From the NCBI GenBank assembly GCA_030180135.1, contig CM058236.1:10933357-10997356 (forward strand): DNA of 64,000 bases, read 5' to 3'. This DNA comes from Orychophragmus violaceus. Taxonomy: Eukaryota > Streptophyta > Magnoliopsida > Brassicales > Brassicaceae. The position numbers and the translations under genes were made by a program. The notes under the pieces are model-generated. The model searched no databases and was not told the origin of the DNA. It saw nothing but the letters and a program-made list of their open reading frames with translations. Of the stretch, positions 21,154 through 31,390 are shown piece after piece; positions within the stretch are counted from its first letter, which is position 1; each line of letters opens with the position of its first letter.

Positions 21154-23679
21154 TCAGGCTCTAAGAGGTCCTGACAGAGACTTGTTATGTCTCTGTTCAA
21201 GTCTCCTCATCCATGGTGGAGAATAGGCTGTTGCAGAATGTTTCAGTCCAAGAAAGGTGGGAGTAAAATGTGCTCCAGGGTCTAGAATCACTGTATCATC
21301 CGGCTGCCCATCATCTGCTTCCATGATTGTGAATGTCTGCCCTTCTACCAGTGGCTTCCGCAGCTTCTCCATTTCATACCGCAGCGGTTCATCTCCCAGA
21401 TGGAGGTCTATTAGACTCTGTCTAACATCAATCACAGCTCCTGCTGTCGCCAAGAATGGTCTTCCAAGCAGCAATGCTTCATCAGGATCGCAGTCATATT
21501 TCAGCACAAGGAAATCTGTCGGAACTAAATAGTTTCCAACTCTCACTGGAATGTCCTTTAAGAGTCCTTCCGGAACTCGTATAGACTGATCAGCTAGGAC
21601 AAGACGGGTCCCAGTAGGAGAAAAATCCAGCAATCCCAGCTGTTCCGCTACAGAATAAGGCATCATGCTTCCAGCAGCTCCTAAATCACACAGAGAGCGT
21701 CTAAAACTGTCTTCAAAGATAGAGCAATCTAGTATAAAGACTCCGGGATCAGGTAACTTCTTTGGAATCTTGTTTAGCAGAACATCACTGATATGTTGGG
21801 GAACTATAATCACCCATTCTCGCAGCTCATCATCCAAAGGCAGCATCTTGTTCAAGTACCTCTGTACACAGGGATGATAAGGTGGATCATCAGACGGTGG
21901 AAGTTCTTCCAAGTCTTCTTCTAGCTTCTTCAGCTCTTCAATCTCCTGTTTAATTACCTCAAACACCTTGGGATATTGCCTAGTTGCTTGTGCATAAATC
22001 TCCTCCTGAGTTATTTCAGATATATCGGGGAATAGGTGGGCCAGTTCTGCATCAGTCTCATTATCATCCGACAATAATGTCTTCTCCCGACCTGCATCGA
22101 CCGACACAAGGTGTGTGTCGATCGTTGCAATGCGATTTTCACAATTTCCACCCGAGAGTTTTTCACTCAAATCCGAAAATTCTTCTTCATCCACCAACTC
22201 AGCTGTACTTAGCTCAAATTTCTCACCTAGATGAGATCCATCATTAATGAGTACAGACCAGGCCTTAATATGAGTATCTGTGACTCCTTTTCCCTTCATG
22301 GAACCTGAAATATGATTTACCTGAGTGTCCAGTTGCTTCATATGAGTGTTCATAGACTCAATCTTTCCATTGAGATCCCCATACATAGCATCAATTTTCT
22401 TGTTGCAGTCCACAGAAGTCTTGACTTGGCTTTCCAGCAACTGTTCCATCATTGTCTCCATCTTATTCTCGAAAGCAGTGGGTGTAGGAGGTGTCTGATA
22501 AGATGAAGATCCGTAGGTCCTCTGAGCATTCTGTCCATAAGGCTTCTGAAAATTACTGGTCTGTCCATAGCTAGATGAGTTCTGATTGCCTGTGTAGGCA
22601 CTTTTCTGTCCTCCACCGGAAAATCTGTTTACAGATTGATATCCAAATCTGTTTCCTTGGAAACCAGATCCTCCGATGTAATTCACATCCTCTTCCTGAG
22701 TGGCCTCCTCAGTCTGAATTACCTCTACCTCTTGAGCAAAGTGGACAGCCTTCTTTTCACCTAGAAGAGTGCAGATTTTGTCCATCCTGGATCTCAGTTC
22801 AGCCATCTCTGAGTTATCAACACTTCCACTAGGTTTCTTCCTCCTTTCATCCATAGTCTTGCAGCTGTTGCTGCCAATTAGATTCTCAATCAACTGCTCA
22901 GCCTGTGTAGGAGTCCTGGTGTTGAAGTTGGCATTACTGGAATTGTCCAGCGCAGACTGATATGGAAGATCTATTCCTCTGAAGAAAATACCAATCAGCT
23001 GAACTTCAGTGAATCCATGGTGTGGGCAGTCACGCTGATACTGCTTAAATCTTATCCAGGCAGTCTTTAAAGGCTCCACAGCTCCTTGGGAGAAAGTGAG
23101 TATGTCCTGTCTGGACTGGTCTGAACGCGCATCATCATAGAAGTGACGCAGGAACTCACTCTTTAAAGCTGCCCAAGTGGTATATTGGCCAGGTGCCAGC
23201 TGCCTCAGCCATACACTAGCGTCTCCAGCAAGACTGTGTGGAAATAACTTAAGGAACAGATAGTCCGGGCACACTCCCTCATACTTCATGCCAGTAACTA
23301 TGTCCTCAAACCGATCAATGTGATCCATAGGCTGCTCCCCTTGGTGACCATGAAAAGCAATTTGTCTCATCAGTTGGTAGTAGATGGTCTTGACCTCAAA
23401 GTCATTCCTCTCAAAGGCAGGAAGCACTAAAGCTGCTCGGTTTGCATGAAACTCATCAGGTCTGTTGTAGTCAGCTAGTGTCCTCTCATGAACCACCATC
23501 CGTCTATCTTGAGCTTGTCTTTGACCCTGGTTTTGTTCCTGTTGCAGTTGCTCAGGAGGGTCAGGGATGATATTCCCTTCAGCATCAACCCTTTGCCCAG
23601 CGGCATTGTAAGGATTGTTCTCCGGATCCCTCAGGGTACCCTCAGCATCTGGTATCAAGATCAAACGTTCTCGTACCAT
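21154..23679 (-). CDS. ATH1 gag-protease polyprotein
   Basis: Uninterrupted 841-residue frame, ATG at 23679. Residues about 80-280 hold the Retrotrans_gag domain (for example GDASVWLRQLAPG, ALKSEFLRHFY and FFRGIDLPYQSAL), the capsid of Gypsy elements. A Q/S/G/Y-rich linker follows, with no CCHC zinc knuckle visible. The aspartic protease has CDLGAAGSMMP with the active-site D near residue 665, then LLGRPFLATAGAVIDV. DLGA in place of DTGA is usual for Athila/Tat proteases. The frame ends without continuing into RT. One copy of the palindrome pair (22098/22119) lies inside the linker without breaking the frame. COP3 is inserted only 24-29 bp upstream of the ATG, so this gene is separated from its own LTR promoter. 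Confidence 0.9.
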   Translation of the reverse strand: MVRERLILIPDAEGTLRDPENNPYNAAGQRVDAEGNIIPDPPEQLQQEQNQGQRQAQDRRMVVHERTLADYNRPDEFHANRAALVLPAFERNDFEVKTIYYQLMRQIAFHGHQGEQPMDHIDRFEDIVTGMKYEGVCPDYLFLKLFPHSLAGDASVWLRQLAPGQYTTWAALKSEFLRHFYDDARSDQSRQDILTFSQGAVEPLKTAWIRFKQYQRDCPHHGFTEVQLIGIFFRGIDLPYQSALDNSSNANFNTRTPTQAEQLIENLIGSNSCKTMDERRKKPSGSVDNSEMAELRSRMDKICTLLGEKKAVHFAQEVEVIQTEEATQEEDVNYIGGSGFQGNRFGYQSVNRFSGGGQKSAYTGNQNSSSYGQTSNFQKPYGQNAQRTYGSSSYQTPPTPTAFENKMETMMEQLLESQVKTSVDCNKKIDAMYGDLNGKIESMNTHMKQLDTQVNHISGSMKGKGVTDTHIKAWSVLINDGSHLGEKFELSTAELVDEEEFSDLSEKLSGGNCENRIATIDTHLVSVDAGREKTLLSDDNETDAELAHLFPDISEITQEEIYAQATRQYPKVFEVIKQEIEELKKLEEDLEELPPSDDPPYHPCVQRYLNKMLPLDDELREWVIIVPQHISDVLLNKIPKKLPDPGVFILDCSIFEDSFRRSLCDLGAAGSMMPYSVAEQLGLLDFSPTGTRLVLADQSIRVPEGLLKDIPVRVGNYLVPTDFLVLKYDCDPDEALLLGRPFLATAGAVIDVRQSLIDLHLGDEPLRYEMEKLRKPLVEGQTFTIMEADDGQPDDTVILDPGAHFTPTFLGLKHSATAYSPPWMRRLEQRHNKSLSGPLRA
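22092..22130 (-). repeat. Palindrome pair embedded in ATH1 gag coding sequence
   Basis: Cores at 22098 and 22119, 21 bp apart, arms GCATCGACCGACAC and TGTCGATCGTTGC, followed by AATGCGATTTTC like the noncoding copies. It encodes the linker stretch ENRIATIDTHLVSVDAGRE, so a noncoding-type module is translated here. Confidence 0.8.
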
Positions 23680-23708
23680 TCTCTCTCTTCTTTCTCTTCT
23701 GTTAGCTC

Positions 23709-24343
23709 TGTTGGATCCCGATGGATCTAGTGTTTGTTATATTGAAATTTAGAACCAACCTCGTTCTTACCTTTTGGCAGCGGAAGAGATGGTGAACGAG
23801 ATCAGTGGAGCAACGCAACGCTTTGCCTCTACCAGATACACACGCACGCTCGCTGGAAACGGGATGCTAGTGCCGTATCAATGGGGATCGAAAGGTTCTG
23901 GTGTGTCTAGAGTTTCTGTCAAAAACTGGACGGCTATCTCGTTTAGGTCGAACTAAACTGATTTTATTCGACCTAAACTTGCTTAACGGGCCAGACTCAA
24001 TTAAGCCATAACCCGAAAAGCCTGTTCGGAAAATCCGAACTGTGTCGACCGACACACAAGCTGTGTCGATCGACACAACACCATTATATCGATCCTTATG
24101 TGTATTTCAATACACATAATATGATCATTGCCACAATGATCATTCCCATGTCGTAGCTTCCAGTTCGCTTAGGTGTGTGACCCTATAGGATCATATAATA
24201 CTGGCAGTAAGTCCACGACCTACAGATTGCAAGAGGCTTCTAGCAAAGCATTGCAAACGCCCAGCATTATACGAATGTCTGATCTCGACACACAACTATC
24301 ACAGGATTGAGCACAAGTGTGATTTCAGGACACTATCCCAACA
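23709..24343 (-). repeat. COP3 3' LTR
   Basis: Plus-strand ends TGTTGGATCC and ATCCCAACA. Holds a perfect 12-bp inverted repeat GTTTAGGTCGAA/TTCGACCTAAAC (23941-23978) and a palindrome pair with cores at 24046/24067 (21 bp; 14-bp stem, 5-nt loop in sense). Confidence 0.95.
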
Positions 24344-25163
24344 ATCTCCCACTTGTACTGGAATCATCAATTCCTATAATCCTTTTGTCTCTATATCTCG
24401 ATTTGGCATAAGGCAAGATTTGTGTCATCCTTATTGAGCCAACATCGTGTTTATCGAACTCCTGATTCACACTGAACATTACAAACAACTGAACTACAGT
24501 TCGTTTGAGTGCGGCCACACATTCTCTCAGTATTCAATCTTCGATAGGCCCTGAGATATTTATCTCCCGTTTTTCAGGAGGGATAAATTCCATCTTGTTC
24601 CATCCCTATTTCAACGCACACTTCATGATATACTTGAACAGTGTCGTTATAGCCGCCAGTTACGGATCGACGTTTGACAAAGTCAAAATGTACCAATTCA
24701 TATGCAAGAAAGCATGATGAACTCAGGTCTTAGGACTATACTCTATAGTCGTAATGAGAACCTCTTATGACACAGATATTACTATCTTGTAGACTTCTCA
24801 TTAGCGGGTCATGTCCGATCATATGTCCACTGACATATATCTATGTGACTGACTGCGATAATCATATCATTGGCTCCATGAAACTTAGCCAACAGTCACC
24901 TCACAATCTAGTCTCTAACGGTTGGCAGTGTCCCGATTCTACAACCTTGACTAGGGACAAAATAATTTATTAACTTATAGGGTTTCATGATCAAGTTCTC
25001 AACTTGATGACCTATAATATGTCATAAACTTATTTTGGGACCATTATTTAGATCACAATAAATAATGCTGAAATCAAATTTCATTAAACACTTCTAAAAG
25101 AATGTTTACAATAGCGTCTTATTATAACTAAAACAAAAACCAAAACTCCCACTAGAATCAAGA
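24344..25163 (-). other. COP3 conserved 3' noncoding block and PPT
   Basis: PPT at 24344-24358 (minus strand GTACAAGTGGGAGAT) and the hairpin GACTATA...TATAGTC at 24734-24750, as in the other Copia elements here. No gene seen. Confidence 0.8.
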
Positions 25164-28100
25164 TTATATCTTAAGATCTCTAATGCCTACAGCAGTCGAA
25201 TGACTCTCATGCTTAGGCCTTGGGAGTGACTTGGTCAGAGGATCAGCGACATTCTCATTTGTCGGAACTCGGCTGATCTTCACATCACCTCTATTGACAA
25301 TATCACGAATCAGATGATATTTTCTCTCAACGTGTTTGGACTTCTGGTGTGACCTGGGTTCTTTCGCCTGAGCAATGGCTCCATTGTTATCGCAGAACAA
25401 TGCCACTGGCTCCAAGATACTAGGAACCACACCAAGTTCAGTCATGAACTTCTTGATCCAAACAACTTCCTTTGCCGCTTCTGAAGCAGCAACATATTCA
25501 GCTTCCGTTGTGGAGTCAGCTACGGTATTCTGCTTAGAGCTCTTCCAGCTCACCGCACCGCCATTTAGACAGAAGACATATCCAGACTGTGATCGGAAAT
25601 CGTCTCTGTCTGTCTGAAAACTCGCATCGGTGAATCCATTCACCACAAGCTCATCACTTCCTCCATACACAAGGAATTTATCCTTAGTATGTCTCAAATA
25701 CTTGAGAATATTCTTGACAGCTGTCCAGTGAACTTCACCTGGATCAGATTGGTATCTACTCGTCATGCTTAACGCGTAAGCTACATCTGGACGAGTACAG
25801 AGCATGGCATACATAATAGATCCTATGGCAGAAGCATAAGGTATTCTATTCATGCGTTCTCGCTCAGCAGATGTCGCCGGACACTGCTTCTTGCTGAGAC
25901 TCATGCCATGAGACATTGGTATGAAGCCCTTCTTGGAATCTTGCATCCTGAATCTGTGCAACACCTTATCAATATAAGTGTCCTGGCACAATCCAATCAG
26001 CTTGTTAGTTCTATCTCTGTAGATTCTGATTCCAAGTATGTACGCGGCTTCTCCCATGTCTTTCATGGAAAAACAACTTCCAAGCCAAGTCTTGATAGAC
26101 TGAAGCAACGGAACGTCATTACCGAGGAGGAGTATGTCATCGACATACAGTACAAGAAATGCAATTTTGCTCCCACTAGTCTTCTTGTATACACATGCTT
26201 CCTCTTCGTTCTTGATGAAACCGAATTGTTTTACTGCTTCATCAAAACGAAGATTCCAACTCCGTGATGCTTGCTTCAATCCATAAATGGATTTATGAAG
26301 CTTGCATACCTTCCCAGCGTTTTTAGGATCGACAAAACCTTCAGGCTGTGTCATGTACACATCCTCTTCCAGAATACCATTCAGGAATGCGGTTTTGACA
26401 TCCATCTGCCAAATCTCATAATCATAATGAGCAGCAATCGCTAGAAGAATCCGAATAGATTTAAGCATAGCTACTGGGGAATAGGTTTCATCATAGTCAA
26501 TACCATGAATTTGTTTGAAACCTTTAGCCACCAATCTCGCTTTGTAAATCTGTACATTGCCATCCACGTCAATCTTCTTCTTGAAGATCCATTTACACTC
26601 AATGGCTTTTACACCACTAGTTAAATCGACCAAGGACCATACTTGGTTTTCTGACATGGATGTCATTTCGGATTTAGAGGCTCCAAGCAACTTTTCGGAG
26701 TCCGGGCCCATCATAGCTTCCGTGAAGGTCGCTGGTTCGTCACTATTAATGATCATCAGATCATTTGAATCGGTTACGAGAAATCCATAGTATCTCTCGG
26801 GTTCGTGACGGATCCTTCCGGATCTGCGAACTTCAGGCTCCACAGGCGCCGGTTCCACAGAACTTTGTGGATCCAACTGCTGCTCTTCCTCAATAGGTTG
26901 AGCAGTTTCCTGTGCATCTTGAATTTCTTCAAGATGTACTTTACTCCCACTGTTTTTCTTAGAGAGAAACTCCCTCTCAAGAAAAGAACAGTCCCGAGCA
27001 ACAAATACTTTGTTCTCAGATTTGTTGTAAAAGTAGTATGCCTTGGTTTCCCTAGGATAACCAACGAAATAGCATTTATCTGATTTGGGTGCAAGATTGT
27101 CAGAGATTAAATGTTTGACATAAGCTTCGCAACCCCAAATCCTTAGGAAAGACAGACTAGGAACATTCCCAGTCCACAGTTCATGTGGTGTCTTTTCCAC
27201 TGACTTAGATGGCACCCTATTTAGTGTAAACGCAGACGTTTCTAGAGCGTATCCCCAAAAGGATAATGGAAGATTAGAATGACTCATCATAGACCGAACC
27301 ATATCCAATAAGGTTCGATTTATCCTCTCTGACACTCCATTCCATTGAGGTGTTCCAGGAGGAGTGAGTTGTGAAACAATTCCACACTCGCTCAGATAGT
27401 CGCTGAACTCTTGGCTTAAGTATTCTCCTCCGCGATCCGATCGCAGAATTTTAATACTTTTGCCAAGTTGGTTCTGTACTTCATTCTTGAATTCCTTGAA
27501 TCTATCAAAGGATTCTGACTTGTGTCTCATCAAATAGACATAGCCATACCTACTGAAATCATCAGTAAAGGTAATGAAGTACTTAAAGTTTCCTCTGGCA
27601 GCAGTACTCATTGGCCCACATACATCAGTATGGACAAGGCCCAATAAATCACTGGCCCTTTCATTTGGTTTGTTGAAAGGGGCTCTAGCCATTTTGCCCA
27701 CCAAACAAGACTCGCACTTCTCACAAGATTCAAAATCAAATGAGCCCAGAAGCCCATTTCAATGGAGCCTCTGGATGTGTTTCTCATTAATATGGCCCAA
27801 ACGACAATGCCATAAGAAAGTCGGGTTTTCGTCATTGGACTTAAACCTCTTTGTATTTATGTTAAAGACAGGCATTTCTTGGTTTAATACATATAACCCA
27901 TTATCTAATGGGGCGCTACCATAATAATTACCATCACGATTAAAAGAACAAACTTTATTCTTAACAGCAAAATCAAAACCATCCAAATCCAAAACGGAAA
28001 CTGAAATTATGTTTCTGCTAATCGCAGGTACATAGTAGCAATTATTCAAAATTAAAACCATGCCCGAAGGTAAAGACAACTCGTAGGTGCCTACGGCCAG

Positions 28101-29129
28101 TGCAGCAACCTTAGCTCCATTCCCGACCCGTAGCTCCACTTGTCCTTTCTTCAGCGTCCTACTGTTTCTTAGTGCCTGCACATCAGTACAAATATGAGCA
28201 CCGCAGCCGGTATCCAATACCCACGAAGTAGAACGAGAAGATATAACACCAAGTTCGATAACATAAATACCTTAATCAGACGCGTCATACGTCTTCTTCA
28301 GCTTCTTGTAATCTTCCATGAACTTCTTGCAGTCTTTCTTCCAATGCCCCAACTGCTTGCAGTAGTTGCAGTTATCCTCAGGAGAAGGCCCGGATTTGGG
28401 TTTCGGCTTGGGCTTGTCCTGACTTTCAGCCTGGACAACCTGGGCCTTACCCTTACCCTTCTTAGGTTTCTTAAACCTCTTATTCCCTTGTACCATCAGG
28501 ACACTGGGAGTGGCCTTCTTGAGATTTGGTTCTGCTGTCTTCAGCATACCGTGCAACTCAGTCAATGTCTTAGTCATGTTTTGCATGTTGTAGTTCATAA
28601 TGAACTGATCAAAACACGACGGCAATGACTGCAGAATCATGTCAGTGGCTAGCTCCTGGCTAATGGCACAGTCCAGTTTCCCCAGGTTATCAATGTAACC
28701 CATCATTTTAAGGACATGAGGACTCACTGGACTGTCCTTAGCCAGCTTGCAATCCATGAGAGATTTAACCGTCTGGTATCTCTCTGTGCGAGCTTGCTCC
28801 TGAAACAAAGCTTTCAGGCTGTTAATCATCTCAATGGGTGACAACACGTTCTCATATTGCTTCTGCAGCTCAGAGTTCATAGTCACCAGCATTAGACAAT
28901 TAACATCTTTGACATCCGCTGAATGCTTATCCCAAGCATTCTTTTCTGTCTGCGGAGCATTGGAACGTGGCCTCTCGGTGAGAACTCTTTCAAGGACATA
29001 TTCCTTGTTCTCATGCCTGAGAACTATTCTCAGGTTCCGATACCATTCCAAGAAATTAGATCCATTTAGCTTGTCCTTCTCAAGGACGGATCTTAGTGAG
29101 AAAGTGTTGATGTGATTTGAGACAGACAT
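25164..29129 (-). pseudogene. COP3 gag-pol, full length with two in-frame stops
   Basis: One frame of about 1322 codons from ATG 29129, the same length class as the intact COP4 protein. Seen: gag with CCHC CNYCKQLGHWKKDC, protease DTGCGAH, integrase TDVCGPM...SDRGGEY...SERINRT, RT YVDDILLLGND, RNase H FTDASF...TTEAEY...CDNNGA. It is interrupted only by TAA at 28272-28274, between gag and protease, and TGA at 27759-27761, in the integrase zinc region (codon next to LH-NGLLGSFD). The remaining 846 codons downstream are open. The first stop would release gag alone. No frameshift was found, so readthrough could in principle still give the whole chain, but I have no evidence for it. Confidence 0.93.
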
Positions 29130-30388
29130 AGCTCTAATTCAAACAAAAGGTAGATTTTAGTTATAAAGCACAAGGAATGAGAATTCTTATCTAATAAGAA
29201 AACTCGCATTGTATTCAAACTATGTTTCCTCATATGAATACAATGATCCAAGATCCTCAGATTACTAAAATTCGAGTGGGCGACTCGCCGTTACTCAAGC
29301 TTTAGTTATCTAGGTAAGCAAATCATTGCTAATTGTACTCAGTACAACTCTTGGTCGTGAATAAGACAAACTATGTCCAATCCACTCTGATGTCTCTGGG
29401 CCCAGAACTTCTGACAGCCCAGTCAAGTATAACCAATCTTTTATCTGTCTTGTGATCACTGACAGTTGCACTGCAAGTCTGTCACTGACCACCTGCCTTA
29501 CTCATTTTGCTGTGGATACCAAGGACTCCAAGGATACCCAACAACATTATGAGTTTTTGACAGTAGACAAGATCGGGCAAGACATCAAGATCACTTGATA
29601 TTTAGTTGAGGAAAAGAACTAATCTTATCTTGATTTATATTCACTATATATATCAAAAATAATGACCTTTAATTAAAACATTTAGTTTTGTTGAGTTTAG
29701 ATTCATCTAAAACTTTTAGGATTAGATTATTCTGGTTCATGCAAATTTGTGGTCAAACCAACAAGTCTGCGGACGTTGTGTCGATCGACGCCAACTATTG
29801 GTATCGATCGATGCAACTTTATTTAAACCGTACTTCGATAACCGGTCAAACCGGATCGAATTTACTTAACCGATTCAATTCAATTGAACCAGTTCGGTTT
29901 AATGGTCCATGTCGATCGTCACACACTGTGTGTCGATCGATATGACCAAACCAGAATCAATTTGGTTAATAAAATTAACCGAGCTAGATAACCGGTCCAA
30001 TCCAATTGAACCGATCTATCTGATCGCATTGCCTGTGTCGACCGACACACCCAGTGTATCGATCGACGTAACACGATTACGGGTACTCGATCTCAGATCG
30101 AAACCCTAGAATCATTTACGGATTTTCGCTTTGTATCGACCGACACATGCTTTGTGTCGATCGATACTGTGCGATAAACCCTAAATTTTATATTTTGCGC
30201 CGCGGCGTGTCGACCGACACACGCTTTGTGTCGATCGACACAGTGCGTTTTCATCAATTCTTCGTCTTTTCAACAGGAACAAAACCGAGAATTATTCTAT
30301 GAAAACACGATTTAGCAAGCAATATACAGATCAACAACATCAAGTTTCGATTTTATATTACCAGTTTCAATAGCTAAACCCTAAGCAT
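29130..30388 (-). other. COP3 leader with five paired palindromes
   Basis: No gene. Between 29779 and 30240 palindrome cores start at 29782/29805 (23 bp), 29913/29934, 30039/30060, 30137/30158 and 30211/30232 (all 21 bp). This is the same slot, about 150-600 nt from the PBS, as in COP1. Confidence 0.82.
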
Positions 30389-30400
30389 GCTCTGATACCA
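30389..30400 (-). promoter_or_regulatory. COP3 primer-binding site
   Basis: Minus strand TGGTATCAGAGC, one base from the 5' LTR. Confidence 0.95.
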
Positions 30401-30401
30401 C

Positions 30402-31036
30402 TGTTGGATCCCGATGGATCTAGGGTTTGTTATATTGAAATTTAGAACCAACCTCGTTCTTACCTTTTGGCAGCGGAAGAGATGGTGAACGAGATCAGTG
30501 GAGCAACGCAACGCTTTGCCTCTACCAGATACACACGTACGCTCGCTGGAAACGGGATGCTAGTGCCGGATCAATGGGGATCGAAAGGTTCTGGTGTGTC
30601 TAGAGTTTCTGTCAAAAACTGGACGGCTATCTCGTTTAGGTCGAACTAAACTGATTTTATTCGACCTAAACTTGCTTAACGGGCCAGACTCAATTAAGCC
30701 ATAACCCGAAAAGCCTGTTCGGAAAATCCGAACTGTGTCGACCGACACACAAGCTGTGTCGATCGACACAACACCATTATATCGATTCTTATGTGTATTT
30801 CAATACACATAATATGATCATTGCCACAATGATCATTCCCATGTCGTAGCTTCCAGTTCGCTTAGGTGTGTGACCCTATAGGATCATATAATACTGGCAG
30901 TAAGTCCACGACCTACAGATTGCAAGAGGCTTCTAGCAAAGCATTGCAAACGCCCAGCATTATACGAATGTCTGATCTCGACACACAACTATCACAGGAG
31001 TGAGCACAAGTGTGATTTCAGGACACTATCCCAACA
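30402..31036 (-). repeat. COP3 5' LTR
   Basis: 635 bp, about five substitutions from the 23709 copy. Inverted repeat at 30634-30671 and palindrome pair with cores 30739/30760. Confidence 0.96.
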
Positions 31037-31041
31037 AGCTC

Positions 31042-31384
31042 TTTCTAAACGTCCAAGTTCCTCTAGATTGAGATTAACCAAGCTCGAGTTCGGATTACTT
31101 CGAGTTTTCTGCGTTGGCATAAACTGTCTGTAATCGTCCAGCAACGATCGATGCTATCAGTGCAACGATCGATTCAATCTCAGAATCGCCTAGTGTCGAT
31201 CGACGCAAGGTGTGCAACGGTCGACGCAAGGGAGAGTCGTACCTGCGACAGAAAGAAACAGAGACAAAGTTAGCAAAATCAAAAAATAAAAACGAAAAAG
31301 AACAAAAACAAAACTCAAAATTTCTAGTAAAAACCCTAAGTTCGGTCCTATCGAAAACTCAAAGAGTCCCCGGCAACGGCGCCA
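31042..31384 (-). promoter_or_regulatory. ATH1 leader and tRNA-Asp-type primer-binding site
   Basis: The minus strand reads TGGCGCCGTTGCCGGGG at 31368-31384, the PBS typical of Athila/Tat elements, just inside the 5' LTR. The remaining leader holds two palindrome pairs with cores at 31145/31166 and 31197/31218, both 21 bp apart. COP3 separates this leader from gag. Confidence 0.88.
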
Positions 31385-31390
31385 AAAACT

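Larger units (their letters stand above)
23709..31036 (-). mobile_element. Ty1/Copia element COP3 inserted in ATH1 leader
   Basis: Both LTRs are 635 bp with about five differences (roughly 0.8%), and the target duplication is AGCTC at 23704-23708 and 31037-31041. Complete structure on the minus strand: LTR, PBS, leader, gag-pol with two nonsense codons, conserved 3' block, PPT, LTR. Closest in the window to COP1. Confidence 0.96.

Noticed and set aside
28194..28628. 144-codon plus-strand frame opposite COP3 gag
   Set aside because: Antisense shadow of the lysine-rich gag region; equivalents occur opposite the gag of other copies.
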